Shown here: positions 38,460-47,094 of the stretch, piece after piece | Layout: every line of letters starts with the position of its first letter | How positions within the stretch are numbered: position 1 is the stretch's first letter | Source: Flavobacterium gyeonganense | GTDB lineage: Bacteria; Bacteroidota; Bacteroidia; Flavobacteriales; Flavobacteriaceae | Length of the DNA stretch: 64,000 nucleotides | Direction of reading: 5' to 3' | NCBI RefSeq assembly: GCF_029625295.1 | Contig: NZ_CP121112.1 | Location: 744,001-808,000 of the forward strand | The notes under the pieces: model-generated | Told to the model about the DNA's origin: nothing | The model's database searches: none | The model's input: the letters and a program-made list of their open reading frames with translations, nothing else | Program-made: the position numbers and the translations under genes

Positions 38460-38484
38460 TATTTTTAAATTTAAAGTTCTTCAC

Positions 38485-38522
38485 AAAAAAGATATTCCCT
38501 AATTTTTCAACTAGGGAATATC
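38485..38522 (-). terminator. intra-operon terminator/attenuator between binding protein and GH27
   Basis: GATATTCCCTA (38491-38501) and TAGGGAATATC (38512-38522) form a perfect 11-bp stem with a 10-base loop. On the - strand the stem runs into T6, as in a rho-independent terminator. It would stop most transcripts after the SusCD-binding protein part and allow read-through into GH27 and GH5. Confidence 0.7.
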
Positions 38523-38549
38523 ACATAAACTAACTCAAAAAGAAATCTC

Positions 38550-39605
38550 TTATTTTAATACAAATCCTATATCGTCAAATAATACGGTATTACCACCATC
38601 ACTATTTGATTCTTGGAAGGTAAGCATTGTAAGGCTGGTTGGGTTTCCTAAATCGCTAAAAGGAATTTCCAGATACACCCATGAAGTTGTAACAGGCAAT
38701 ACATAATTTACACCGCCATTTACATTAAAATTAACTCGTCCGGTTTTTGCCCCTTTAATAGCAATACGCAATGCTTTGTATGGAGTTAAATCTACATTGA
38801 ACCCCCAATTTCCTCCGTCCCATTGACCGAATTCCCACTGCCAGGATTTTTGGCCTTGATAAGAATCTCCGCCAAAATCAAAATTAACACCTTTACCAGC
38901 CCATGGACCTCCCCATTGCACACCATACAATACGTCATCATACAATGCTGTCCCGATAGCTTCTTTTGAGGTTGCTGTTCCAGATATATTAGTTACAGAA
39001 AGATATCTGTGATTAGCATTTGCCGGGATTTTTACCACGATCTGCTCTAAAGTTGAAGAAACTACTGTAACCGGAACCGCAGGTTGTGTTGGTGTTTCTG
39101 CCAAAGTAACTACAGGATCTAAGAAGTATTTACCTTTAATTATTACCTGATCTCCTTCTGAACAGTTTATAGAATTAAAACCGCTGAATGTAGGCACTGG
39201 AGGCGCAACTGTCAAATTGTAAACCACAGTTCCTCTATCAGTAACTACTTTTAACTGATTAGAAGCATTCGCATAAGGCGTATCTTCATCAACTAATATA
39301 ATAATATCAGTATCAGTTACAAATGTTGGTCTGAAATACGTATCGAAGTCATTAAAGTATACTTTTTTTGTAGTAAGCAATCCTTTTCCATGAATTACAT
39401 AATAGTTTTTTGGATCTACTAATGTTACCGGTGTTAATGGTTTAAGACTTCCGTCTACATTATATCCTGAAGGCATCACAGATTCTATTACAGGAGCGCC
39501 ATTATAAGCTTCAGTACTGTCATCACTTGAACATGAAGTAAAAAGCGTCAGAAAAAGCATCAACGCCATACTTATTGTTAACGAAACAATTTTTATATTT
39601 TTCAT
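38550..39605 (-). CDS. surface glycan-binding lipoprotein (IPT/TIG domains, SusE/F position)
   Basis: 351 residues. The lipobox TSCS follows a hydrophobic signal. Two IPT/TIG-like beta-sandwiches occupy about residues 40-135 (APVIESVMPSGY, YYVIHGKGLLTTKKVYFND) and 136-225 (VPTFSGFNSINCSEGDQVII). The C-terminal ~125 residues are a jelly-roll module resembling galactose-binding or CBM11-like domains (WQWEFGQWDGGNWGFN, NTVLFDDIGFVL). Downstream of susD, such proteins bind polysaccharide at the cell surface and feed SusCD. The ligand is probably (galacto)mannan, from gene context only. Confidence 0.85.
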   Translation of the reverse strand: MKNIKIVSLTISMALMLFLTLFTSCSSDDSTEAYNGAPVIESVMPSGYNVDGSLKPLTPVTLVDPKNYYVIHGKGLLTTKKVYFNDFDTYFRPTFVTDTDIIILVDEDTPYANASNQLKVVTDRGTVVYNLTVAPPVPTFSGFNSINCSEGDQVIIKGKYFLDPVVTLAETPTQPAVPVTVVSSTLEQIVVKIPANANHRYLSVTNISGTATSKEAIGTALYDDVLYGVQWGGPWAGKGVNFDFGGDSYQGQKSWQWEFGQWDGGNWGFNVDLTPYKALRIAIKGAKTGRVNFNVNGGVNYVLPVTTSWVYLEIPFSDLGNPTSLTMLTFQESNSDGGNTVLFDDIGFVLK

Positions 39606-39622
39606 ACTATTATTTTTAAAAA

Positions 39623-41221
39623 TTATTTAAAAGTATACGGCGCTACTTCTGTTAATTTTGGATTTTTAATTAAATCATCTGCAGGATAAGGGAGTAAAAG
39701 ATTTGATGCCGAAATGGTAATGTGTTTTGGCGTTTCTTTATCTCCTCTGTTTTGTGCTTCTAAAATTGCTTTTGCTTTCGCGAATGGCAAACGTCCTAAA
39801 TCAAAATAATAATCTCCTTCACAAGCTAGCTCGGCTCGTCTTTCTTTGAAAATATCATCAAATGAAACAGAAGCTTTAATTGGCAGACCAGCTCTTTTAC
39901 GAACTGCGTTAAATGACTTTAAAGCAGCAGGATCTGAAGTACTTCCTGATTGCGAACCTAATATTGCTTCGGCATGAATTAAAAGCAGATCAGCATAACG
40001 CATCATATAACTATTCATACTACTTTCTCCATTAAATGGTGCATTGAATGGTCCAGTAATCGCTAAATTTTCTTTCCCAATAACATATTTCTTCAAACCA
40101 GCTCCTGAATTCTGCGCCTCATTTTCTTCATCAAAAGTATATCCTAAAAGTTTTGGTGAATCTACCGCAAGTGTTTGTGCATACATTAAGTTTGGATAAT
40201 AATCTCCAGGAAGCATAAATGTTTCGGCTCTCCTTTTATCGCCTGGCTCATAAACATTATGAATTAAATCCTGAGATGGCGCAATTTGACCTGAATAAGA
40301 AGTTTCAACCAATCTGTTTTCTGGTGCAAATAATGTATTAGAGAAGTTTCCTTCGAAATAGGTCCCTGCTCCTGTCCATTGCCATGAAAAAATAGATTCT
40401 TCGTTGTTATTATTTTTCTGAAGCCATAAATCAGCAAATGATTTTGTTGGCAGTTCATCTCCTCCTAATAATTTAAATTCTCCGCTGTTGATTACTTCCT
40501 GAGCCATTGTTCTTGCCAGATCATATTTCTTTTGATACAAATATACTTTTGCCAAAAGTGCTTTTGCAGATCCGCTAGACACATGTGCGTTTGCCGCGTA
40601 ATCAGAACCTCTGTTTTTTGATCTTAAATTATCGATAGCAAATTTTAAATCGTTTTCAATAAATTTATAAACATCTTCAACCGGATTACTTGGAATCACG
40701 AAGTTTTTAGAATAATCAGCATTGTTTTCGATGATTGGCACATTTCCCCATAATCTTACTAAGAAGAAATAAGCAAAAGCTCTAATAAAATGCATTTCTC
40801 CCATTGCATTGTTCAAAGCTTCTTTTGAAACGTTTGGGCCAACACTTTGAGGCAGTGTATTAATATAAGAATTACAATTGGCAACCGCTCCAAAACATGA
40901 TCTCCATGAATCACCAATAAAAGACTGGCTGCTTGTAAAACTCAAATCTGTAAATTTTCCAAACTCATTATAAGGACCTGCATACATATTCCCCGAAATA
41001 ACATCGGTAATACCATAAAATCCTTCTTTATTCATATTAAACCATACAATACCGTAAAGTCCGTTACTAGCGTTATCCAGCTTTACATCAGAATCATAAT
41101 AATTCCCTATTGTTGGTACTCCTTCTGCAGGTACATCTAAAAAGTCCTGAGAACAAGAAGAAGACATTAACATAATGATTGTTAAAGCAACAGCACCGCT
41201 TCTTTTTATTATATTTTTCAT
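39623..41221 (-). CDS. susD: SusD/RagB-family glycan-binding lipoprotein
   Basis: 532 residues. The lipobox SSSC lies at the N-terminus, with the SusD opening DFLDVPAEG and tetratricopeptide-like helices (MGEMHFIRAFAYFFLVRLWG, ALLAKVYLYQKKYDLARTMA). The C-terminal RagB/SusD signature is RYADLLLIHAEAILGSQS followed by FKERRAELACEGDYYFDLGR. SusD forms the lid of the outer-membrane SusCD complex. It lies 11 bp after susC, the standard arrangement. The symbol names the family, and starch is not the likely substrate here. Confidence 0.95.
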   Translation of the reverse strand: MKNIIKRSGAVALTIIMLMSSSCSQDFLDVPAEGVPTIGNYYDSDVKLDNASNGLYGIVWFNMNKEGFYGITDVISGNMYAGPYNEFGKFTDLSFTSSQSFIGDSWRSCFGAVANCNSYINTLPQSVGPNVSKEALNNAMGEMHFIRAFAYFFLVRLWGNVPIIENNADYSKNFVIPSNPVEDVYKFIENDLKFAIDNLRSKNRGSDYAANAHVSSGSAKALLAKVYLYQKKYDLARTMAQEVINSGEFKLLGGDELPTKSFADLWLQKNNNNEESIFSWQWTGAGTYFEGNFSNTLFAPENRLVETSYSGQIAPSQDLIHNVYEPGDKRRAETFMLPGDYYPNLMYAQTLAVDSPKLLGYTFDEENEAQNSGAGLKKYVIGKENLAITGPFNAPFNGESSMNSYMMRYADLLLIHAEAILGSQSGSTSDPAALKSFNAVRKRAGLPIKASVSFDDIFKERRAELACEGDYYFDLGRLPFAKAKAILEAQNRGDKETPKHITISASNLLLPYPADDLIKNPKLTEVAPYTFK

Positions 41222-41232
41222 ATTATTTCGTA

Positions 41233-44200
41233 TTAAAATTCAACATTAAAACCAAAAGAAATCTGTCTTGGCACTGGGTAACGTCCGTTATCTACACCAG
41301 ATAATAAAGCATCCTGATTGTATGAACCTACTTCAGGATCATATCCTTTATACTTTGTAAAAGTATATAAGTTTTGACCAGAAGCATAAATTCTTAATCT
41401 TGTGAGTTTAATTTTTGAAATTATATCAGAAGGAAGTGAATATCCTAAAGTCACATTCTGAATTCTTAAATAAGATCCATCTTCAATAAATCTTGAAGAA
41501 ACTGCATTATTAATATCATTATATGCAGATGGTCTTGGCAACGCAGCATTGGTATTTGTCGCTGAGTAAAAATCAGCAGCTTCTGTTAAATAATTAGTTC
41601 CTAAATTACTATTTAATGTACCCGACATACGAGTTAAATTCATCAGCTTATTTCCAGAAGTTCCTTGAAGGAAAATAGACAAATCAACATTTTTGTATTT
41701 GAAATTATTAGTGAAACCATATGTGAATTTTGGATTTGGATTCCCAATTGTCACTAAATCTTTAGTATCAATAACACCATCGTTGTTCTGATCTTTGTAA
41801 ATCACATCTCCTTTTTGGAATTCAGGCAATAATGAGTTGGTACCGTTTTTCAAAACTACTTTTGTTCCAGAACCATTATCATGGCCGTAAGTCAATAAAT
41901 CCTGATCGGTTCTGTAAATCCCTGTTGCTTGATACCCTAAAAATGAACCAATTGGCAGACCTTCCTGAGTTCTGGAAACTGTAACAGTATTATAAGCTAG
42001 TGTTCCCATTGTTTTTACAATGTTTAATCCAGCCATGTTTGTAACCTCATTTACATATTTAGTAAAGTTGGCACTGGCATTCCAAGAAAAGTTCTGAGTA
42101 AACTGTTTGTTGTAAGTAAGCGTTACCTCAAGACCTTTGTTCTGCATACTTCCTAAGTTAAAGTATGGAGGATTAACTCCTCCCTCATAATCTCCACCAC
42201 CTGAAAGAAAGTTTGGAAGCGGCACCTGATACAAGAAGTTTTTAGAAACTTTCTTATACAAATCAACAGTTGCAGAAAGTGATGAATTAAACAAAGTAAA
42301 ATCCAACCCTAAGTTGGTCTGCTCTTGAGTCTCCCATTTCAAATCTTTATTAGCCGAATTTGATGGAAGATAAGAAGTTCCCATTGTGCTATTAATCAGG
42401 TGAAGATTAGAATCATACAAATTGTTTCCAATCTGATTGTTTCCTGTTTGTCCCCAACCTGCTCTCAGTTTAATATTGTCAACATATTTTTTCGTTCCTG
42501 CCATAAAAGCTTCATTTGAAAGTTTCCATGAACCACTTGCTGAGCTGAAAACACCCCATTTATTACCCACAAAGAATTTTGAAGATCCGTCAGTTCTAAC
42601 CGCAGCTGTAATTCCGTATCTGTCTCCAAAATCGTAAACTACCCTTCCTAAGTAAGAAGCCAACGTTTGAGTACCAGAGTAAACTCCGCTTGTAACTGCT
42701 TTTGATAAGTCTGAAGCTGCTAGCGATTTATCGTTGTTATCTTTATAGCCATAACCTGTAATCGTATAACCTTGCCAGTGTGCCCTGTTTGATTCCTGAA
42801 CAGCCAGAAGTGTAAAATTGTGTTTATCCACTGTTTTTCTATAGGTAAGCATGTTTTTTAAGTTCCATGAATTTCCTGAAGAAGGATTATAATACAAATT
42901 GGCAAAACTTTTTACTGCGTTTCCTAAAGAATACATTGGATCGAATCGCTGACCTAAGTTGTCATAAATATATCCACCAGCTTCAAAACGATATTCTAAA
43001 CCTTTGGCAATATCAACCTGAGTATAAAAATTTCCTGAATAGTTTTTTCTAACTAAAGTATTTGATCCTAATAAAGAAGTAGCAACAGGATTTACAAACG
43101 ATGTTGCTCCGCCCGCAGGAGGTCCTGCAAAAGCGCCTGATAATTCTCTAACCGCCACATCTGGAGTCGCTAATAATGAAGTCGCTACAACTCCGTTAAA
43201 TTGTCCGTTGAGTGTTAGTTTTTCATCTGTTATAGCACCACTTACGTTTACACCAACTTTAATAAAGCTGTTTACTTTAGCATCAATATTAGTTCTGAAG
43301 TTGTATCGTTTAAAACCAGATTCGATCACAATACCTTCCTGATTTAAAACACCTCCAGAGATATAGTAATTAATTCCTTCTTTTCCGCCAGAAAATGACA
43401 ATTGATTCGAACTCATCAATCCTGTTTCGTAAATGGCATCCTGCCAGTCAGTACCTTTTCCTAAAAGTTCAGGATGAGCAAATTCTGGTCTGTAAGAAGT
43501 TGGATCATAAACTGCTGACAATGCATTTTGATGCCTCGCATATTCCTGAAGATCCATAGAATGAAGCTTTTTAGGAAGATTACTAATTGTATAGGAACTC
43601 TCCAAAGACAATTTTCCAGTTCCTTTTTTACCTGATTTTGTTGTAACAATCACAACCCCATTTGCTCCGCGCGAACCATAAATAGAAGTCGCAGAAGCAT
43701 CTTTTAAAATATCAATCGATTCGATATCACTTGGATTTAAAAGCGCAAGCGGACTTTGTGTAATATTACCATTATTAGAAAAATTCGAGTTTCCCTGAGC
43801 ATTTCTTCCAGATGTAGATGAGTTCCTTGCGTCTCCAGACATTGGCACTCCATCAATTACATATAACGGTTCGTTTGTCCCTGTTAGAGAAGAGACCCCT
43901 CTAATTCTCACCGAAACGTTACTTCCCGGTTCACCAGAGTTACTATTTACGACTACCCCTGCCGCTTTACCCTGCATCATCTGGTCAAAAGAAACTACTT
44001 TTAAGTTTTCGATATCTTTTGAGCTGATGCTCGAAATTGCACTGTTTACATCTTTTCGTTTTTGAGTACCGTAACCAATTACAACTACATCTTTAAGATC
44101 TTCTGCAGCTGATTTTAAAATTACATTTATGGTTTTTCTGCCGTCAACAGCAACTTTTTGAGTATTGAATCCGATAAAAGAATACAATAAAGTTCCATTT

Positions 44201-44427
44201 GCAGGAACATCGATCGAATATTTTCCGTCAAAGTCTGTTGAAGTCGAAACTTTAGAACCGGCAATCGAAATATTGGCACCAGGAATCGATAATCCTTTTT
44301 CATCAGACACGACACCTGATACTTTTACCTGAGCAGTAATGAAGTTGCTCAGCAACAGAAATAACATCAATGGAATGGTCTTACGGCTAGCATTCCAGTG
44401 AATAAAATTAGTGATTAGTTTTTTCAT
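41233..44427 (-). CDS. susC: SusC/RagA-family TonB-dependent transporter
   Basis: 1064 residues. After a signal peptide comes a carboxypeptidase-regulatory-like domain (SGVVSDEKGLSIPGANISI). The TonB-box region (VVVIGYGTQKRKDVN) and a plug with the SusC signature (PLYVIDGVPM, LNPSDIESIDILKDASATSI, YGSRGANGVV) follow. The 22-strand barrel ends in FGFNVEF. It imports oligosaccharides across the outer membrane with SusD. It is the first gene of the leftward mannan operon, with a -7 element at 44508-44515. No anti-sigma-binding N-terminal extension is present, so control by ECF sigma and anti-sigma is unlikely. Confidence 0.95.
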   Translation of the reverse strand: MKKLITNFIHWNASRKTIPLMLFLLLSNFITAQVKVSGVVSDEKGLSIPGANISIAGSKVSTSTDFDGKYSIDVPANGTLLYSFIGFNTQKVAVDGRKTINVILKSAAEDLKDVVVIGYGTQKRKDVNSAISSISSKDIENLKVVSFDQMMQGKAAGVVVNSNSGEPGSNVSVRIRGVSSLTGTNEPLYVIDGVPMSGDARNSSTSGRNAQGNSNFSNNGNITQSPLALLNPSDIESIDILKDASATSIYGSRGANGVVIVTTKSGKKGTGKLSLESSYTISNLPKKLHSMDLQEYARHQNALSAVYDPTSYRPEFAHPELLGKGTDWQDAIYETGLMSSNQLSFSGGKEGINYYISGGVLNQEGIVIESGFKRYNFRTNIDAKVNSFIKVGVNVSGAITDEKLTLNGQFNGVVATSLLATPDVAVRELSGAFAGPPAGGATSFVNPVATSLLGSNTLVRKNYSGNFYTQVDIAKGLEYRFEAGGYIYDNLGQRFDPMYSLGNAVKSFANLYYNPSSGNSWNLKNMLTYRKTVDKHNFTLLAVQESNRAHWQGYTITGYGYKDNNDKSLAASDLSKAVTSGVYSGTQTLASYLGRVVYDFGDRYGITAAVRTDGSSKFFVGNKWGVFSSASGSWKLSNEAFMAGTKKYVDNIKLRAGWGQTGNNQIGNNLYDSNLHLINSTMGTSYLPSNSANKDLKWETQEQTNLGLDFTLFNSSLSATVDLYKKVSKNFLYQVPLPNFLSGGGDYEGGVNPPYFNLGSMQNKGLEVTLTYNKQFTQNFSWNASANFTKYVNEVTNMAGLNIVKTMGTLAYNTVTVSRTQEGLPIGSFLGYQATGIYRTDQDLLTYGHDNGSGTKVVLKNGTNSLLPEFQKGDVIYKDQNNDGVIDTKDLVTIGNPNPKFTYGFTNNFKYKNVDLSIFLQGTSGNKLMNLTRMSGTLNSNLGTNYLTEAADFYSATNTNAALPRPSAYNDINNAVSSRFIEDGSYLRIQNVTLGYSLPSDIISKIKLTRLRIYASGQNLYTFTKYKGYDPEVGSYNQDALLSGVDNGRYPVPRQISFGFNVEF

Positions 44428-44507
44428 AATAAATGTTTGGTTAGTTGAAAGTTTAATCCTTTATAAAGCAGTAAAAAGGAAGTTATATTTTACCGATTTA
44501 TTTTTAA

Positions 44508-44515
44508 CAAATCTA
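44508..44515 (-). promoter_or_regulatory. putative -7 promoter element of the susC operon
   Basis: TAGATTTG on the - strand matches TAnnTTTG and lies 80 bp before the susC start. The octamer GGAAGTTA occurs on either side (44478-44485 and 44531-44538). The upstream copy could be an activator half-site, which would fit the missing -33 TTG. Confidence 0.5.
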
Positions 44516-44739
44516 TAACAGAACGATATAGGAAGTTAATAGTATTATATCATTTAATGATAATATTTTTACTATGTTGTTTTAAAAAAACATATAACAA
44601 AATAAAAATATCATTTTATTAAGATATTCGTAATTAAACACCCTGAAAACCCAACAAACAATAAACAATAATTAATGAAACTCAAAAAATTAAAACGATT
44701 TCGTTAAAAATAATATTTGTATATGAAAAAAAAGTATCA

Positions 44740-45618
44740 CTATAAAATACGCTTTAACCCAGAAAAATCTTCCCTGTACTGACTGGGTGTACAGTTTTTA
44801 ATAGCTTTAAAACTACGATTAAAATTCGCAATATTATTAAATCCGGATTTAAAAGCCACTTCTGAAACGCTCATATCTTTTTCAACCAGCCATCGGGCAG
44901 CATAACCTATACGGATATCATTAATATAGTTTACAAAAGTTTTTCCGGTACGCTTTTTAATAAACCGGTTAAAAGAAATTATAGACATATTCGCTACATT
45001 TGCTGCGTCTTCTAAAGTAATTTTATCTGAAAAATGTTTTTGCACATATTCATAAACCAACTTCATTTTATCATAATCATCAAAAGTATCGTAATCTACT
45101 GTATAGGTAGAAAGCAGTCTCTGATTTCTGGAATTTGCTAAATCATACAACAGCGAAGTAATTTCTAAAAAATAATCCATACCATCTAATTTAGAGATCT
45201 TTATCAATCTAGGAGTTAACTCTTCGGCTACTTTTTTAGAAAACAAAATACCATGAATAGAGCGATTAAACATGTCCCGAATCGGATTCATAATCCGTCT
45301 TGAAAGTAAGGATTCGTGAAATAAATCATTATGAAACTGGATCGTAATTTCATGAATCTTTTTACTTGTACATTTATTTAATTCCCAACCGTGATATAAA
45401 TTTGGACCGATAAGAACCAATTCAACATTATCAATTTCCTCAATATTATCTCCCACGACACGCCTAACTCCTTTTCCGTTTAAAATAAAATTAATTTCAA
45501 ATTCAGGATGATAATGCACCGGAAAATCAAAACTATCTTTAATTCTGTCAAAGACTAAAAAACTATCTCCACTTGACAATGGAGCAATTTCTCTATAAAA
45601 ATTTTTAGCAGTACTCAT
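44740..45618 (-). CDS. AraC-family transcriptional regulator with N-terminal cupin
   Basis: 292 residues. The N-terminal ~140 form a cupin (FPVHYHPEFEINFILNGKGVRRV), likely the sugar-sensing part. The C-terminal ~100 residues carry two helix-turn-helix units (LEDAANVANMSIISFNRFIKKRTG and VSEVAFKSGFNNIANFNRSFKA, with SQYRE). It sits between the two arms of the mannan locus, 312 bp from susC. The parsimonious role is an activator of both operons in response to a mannan-derived sugar. There is no hybrid two-component regulator in the window, so this locus seems to use an AraC switch instead. Confidence 0.92.
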   Translation of the reverse strand: MSTAKNFYREIAPLSSGDSFLVFDRIKDSFDFPVHYHPEFEINFILNGKGVRRVVGDNIEEIDNVELVLIGPNLYHGWELNKCTSKKIHEITIQFHNDLFHESLLSRRIMNPIRDMFNRSIHGILFSKKVAEELTPRLIKISKLDGMDYFLEITSLLYDLANSRNQRLLSTYTVDYDTFDDYDKMKLVYEYVQKHFSDKITLEDAANVANMSIISFNRFIKKRTGKTFVNYINDIRIGYAARWLVEKDMSVSEVAFKSGFNNIANFNRSFKAIKNCTPSQYREDFSGLKRIL

Positions 45619-45740
45619 CTTATAATATATTTTTAAGGATATGATACAATAAATTCAATTGCAATAATATGATATATAATTGATAAAATAATATTAATTC
45701 TACTATAAACATCCGATTATCTTTGAAAAATAAAATTATC

Positions 45741-45825
45741 ATTTCCTTTAAAACACTATTAATATTAAGCATTAATGATTTTTAAACTAATATTTTTTTA
45801 TAGTTTTAATAATTTTAAAGGAAAT
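45741..45825. promoter_or_regulatory. 13-bp inverted repeat in the regulator/GH26 intergenic region
   Basis: ATTTCCTTTAAAA (45741-45753) and TTTTAAAGGAAAT (45813-45825) are perfect inverted arms 59 bp apart, between the divergent AraC gene and the rightward mannan operon. The spacing suits two regulator sites brought together by looping. The AAGGAA core recurs upstream of susC (44475-44480). Confidence 0.45.
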
Positions 45826-45922
45826 ATAATATTAATTCCTATTTGAAAAAATTAAGAAAATTACAATACACTATTTAAGTAGAAATTACTTTCTGCTTTA
45901 TTTAAAAACAAGTAGTCAAAAA

Positions 45923-47060
45923 ATGAAAAAAACATAATAATCCTTATAATATCAGCCCTTACGGGAATTTCATGTTCATCAAAGACAGTTACAGATAATA
46001 TTAATTTGTCACTTTCAGATAAAAAATCTACACACGAAACAGTTTTGCTTTATAAAAAACTGAATGTATTAACTCAAAAAGGATATCTTTTTGGACATCA
46101 GGATGACCTGGCTTATGGTGTAAACTGGAAATATCAAAATGGAAGAAGTGATGTAAAAGAAGTTTGCGGCGACTATCCCGCCGTTTATGGATGGGACATC
46201 GCGGGCCTGGAAAAGGACGAACATAATAATATTGACGGAGTTCCTTTTGAAAAAATGAAACAATACATAAAAGAGGCGAATGAAAGAGGAGGGATTTCAA
46301 CAATAAGCTGGCATTTTGACAATCCGGCAACCGAAAAAAATGCCTGGGATAACACTCCAAATTCACTAAAAACCATTTTACCGGGTGAAAAAAATCATGT
46401 AAAATTCACATCCTGGCTTGATAAAGCAGCCGGTTTCTTTTTATCATTGAAAGATAAAAAAGGAAAAAACATTCCGGTTCTTTTCAGGCCTTACCATGAA
46501 TTGACTGGTGGCTGGTTCTGGTGGGGAAAAGGAAACTGTACTCCCGAAGAATTTAAGGCAATCTGGAAATTCACTTTCGAATATCTTCAAAAAAAGGAGT
46601 TCATAATTTAATTTACGTATATAACACAAGTAGTTTCAACTCCAAAGAAGCTTTTTTAGAAAACTATCCGGGCGATGGCTATGCTGATATTTTAAGCTTT
46701 GACACTTACCAAAATGCTGATGACAAAAACGGTGAAAAATTCATAGCCGAAGTCCAGAGTCAGTTTAGAATCATAAATGAAATTGCTCAAAAAAAACATA
46801 AATTAATTGCTTTGGCAGAAGCAGGGTATGAAGCCATTCCAGATCCCAAATGGTGGACAGGCACTTTTTCTAAAGCTATTGGTGATTATAAAATTTCATA
46901 CGCTTTGCTCTGGAGAAATCATGGCTGGCAGGAAAAAGAGCAAAAAATGCATTATTATGCTCCCTACCCTGGTCAGATAAGTGAAAAAAATTTTGTCGAG
47001 TTTTACAATCTTGATAAAACTTTATTTGAAAAAGACATTCAAAAACTATCAAAAAAATAA
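45923..47060 (+). pseudogene. GH26 beta-mannanase lipoprotein, two frameshifts
   Basis: Three frame segments make one GH26 protein. The ATG at 45923 goes off frame at once in the A7 run 45926-45932. With one more A it continues as MKKNIIILIISALTGISC, a lipoprotein signal. The middle segment holds the acid/base Glu (FRPYHELTGGWFWWG). The A7 run at 46589-46595 shifts frame again. One more A gives LQKKGVHNLIYVYNTSSFNS and leads to the nucleophile Glu in LIALAEAGYEAIP. Both additions give 379 residues, a normal GH26 length. It heads the operon with GPH, GH130 and epimerase genes, the arrangement of mannobiose-generating mannanases. A TTG at 46006 is not the true start. Confidence 0.85.
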
Positions 47061-47094
47061 ACTAACCTAACTACAACCTTTAAAATAAATCTAA

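Noticed and set aside
20286..46595. A AAA AAG heptamers at 20286 and 46589 as proof of programmed frameshifting
   Set aside because: Loss of one A from an A7 or A8 run in that register produces the heptamer automatically, so it is not independent evidence.
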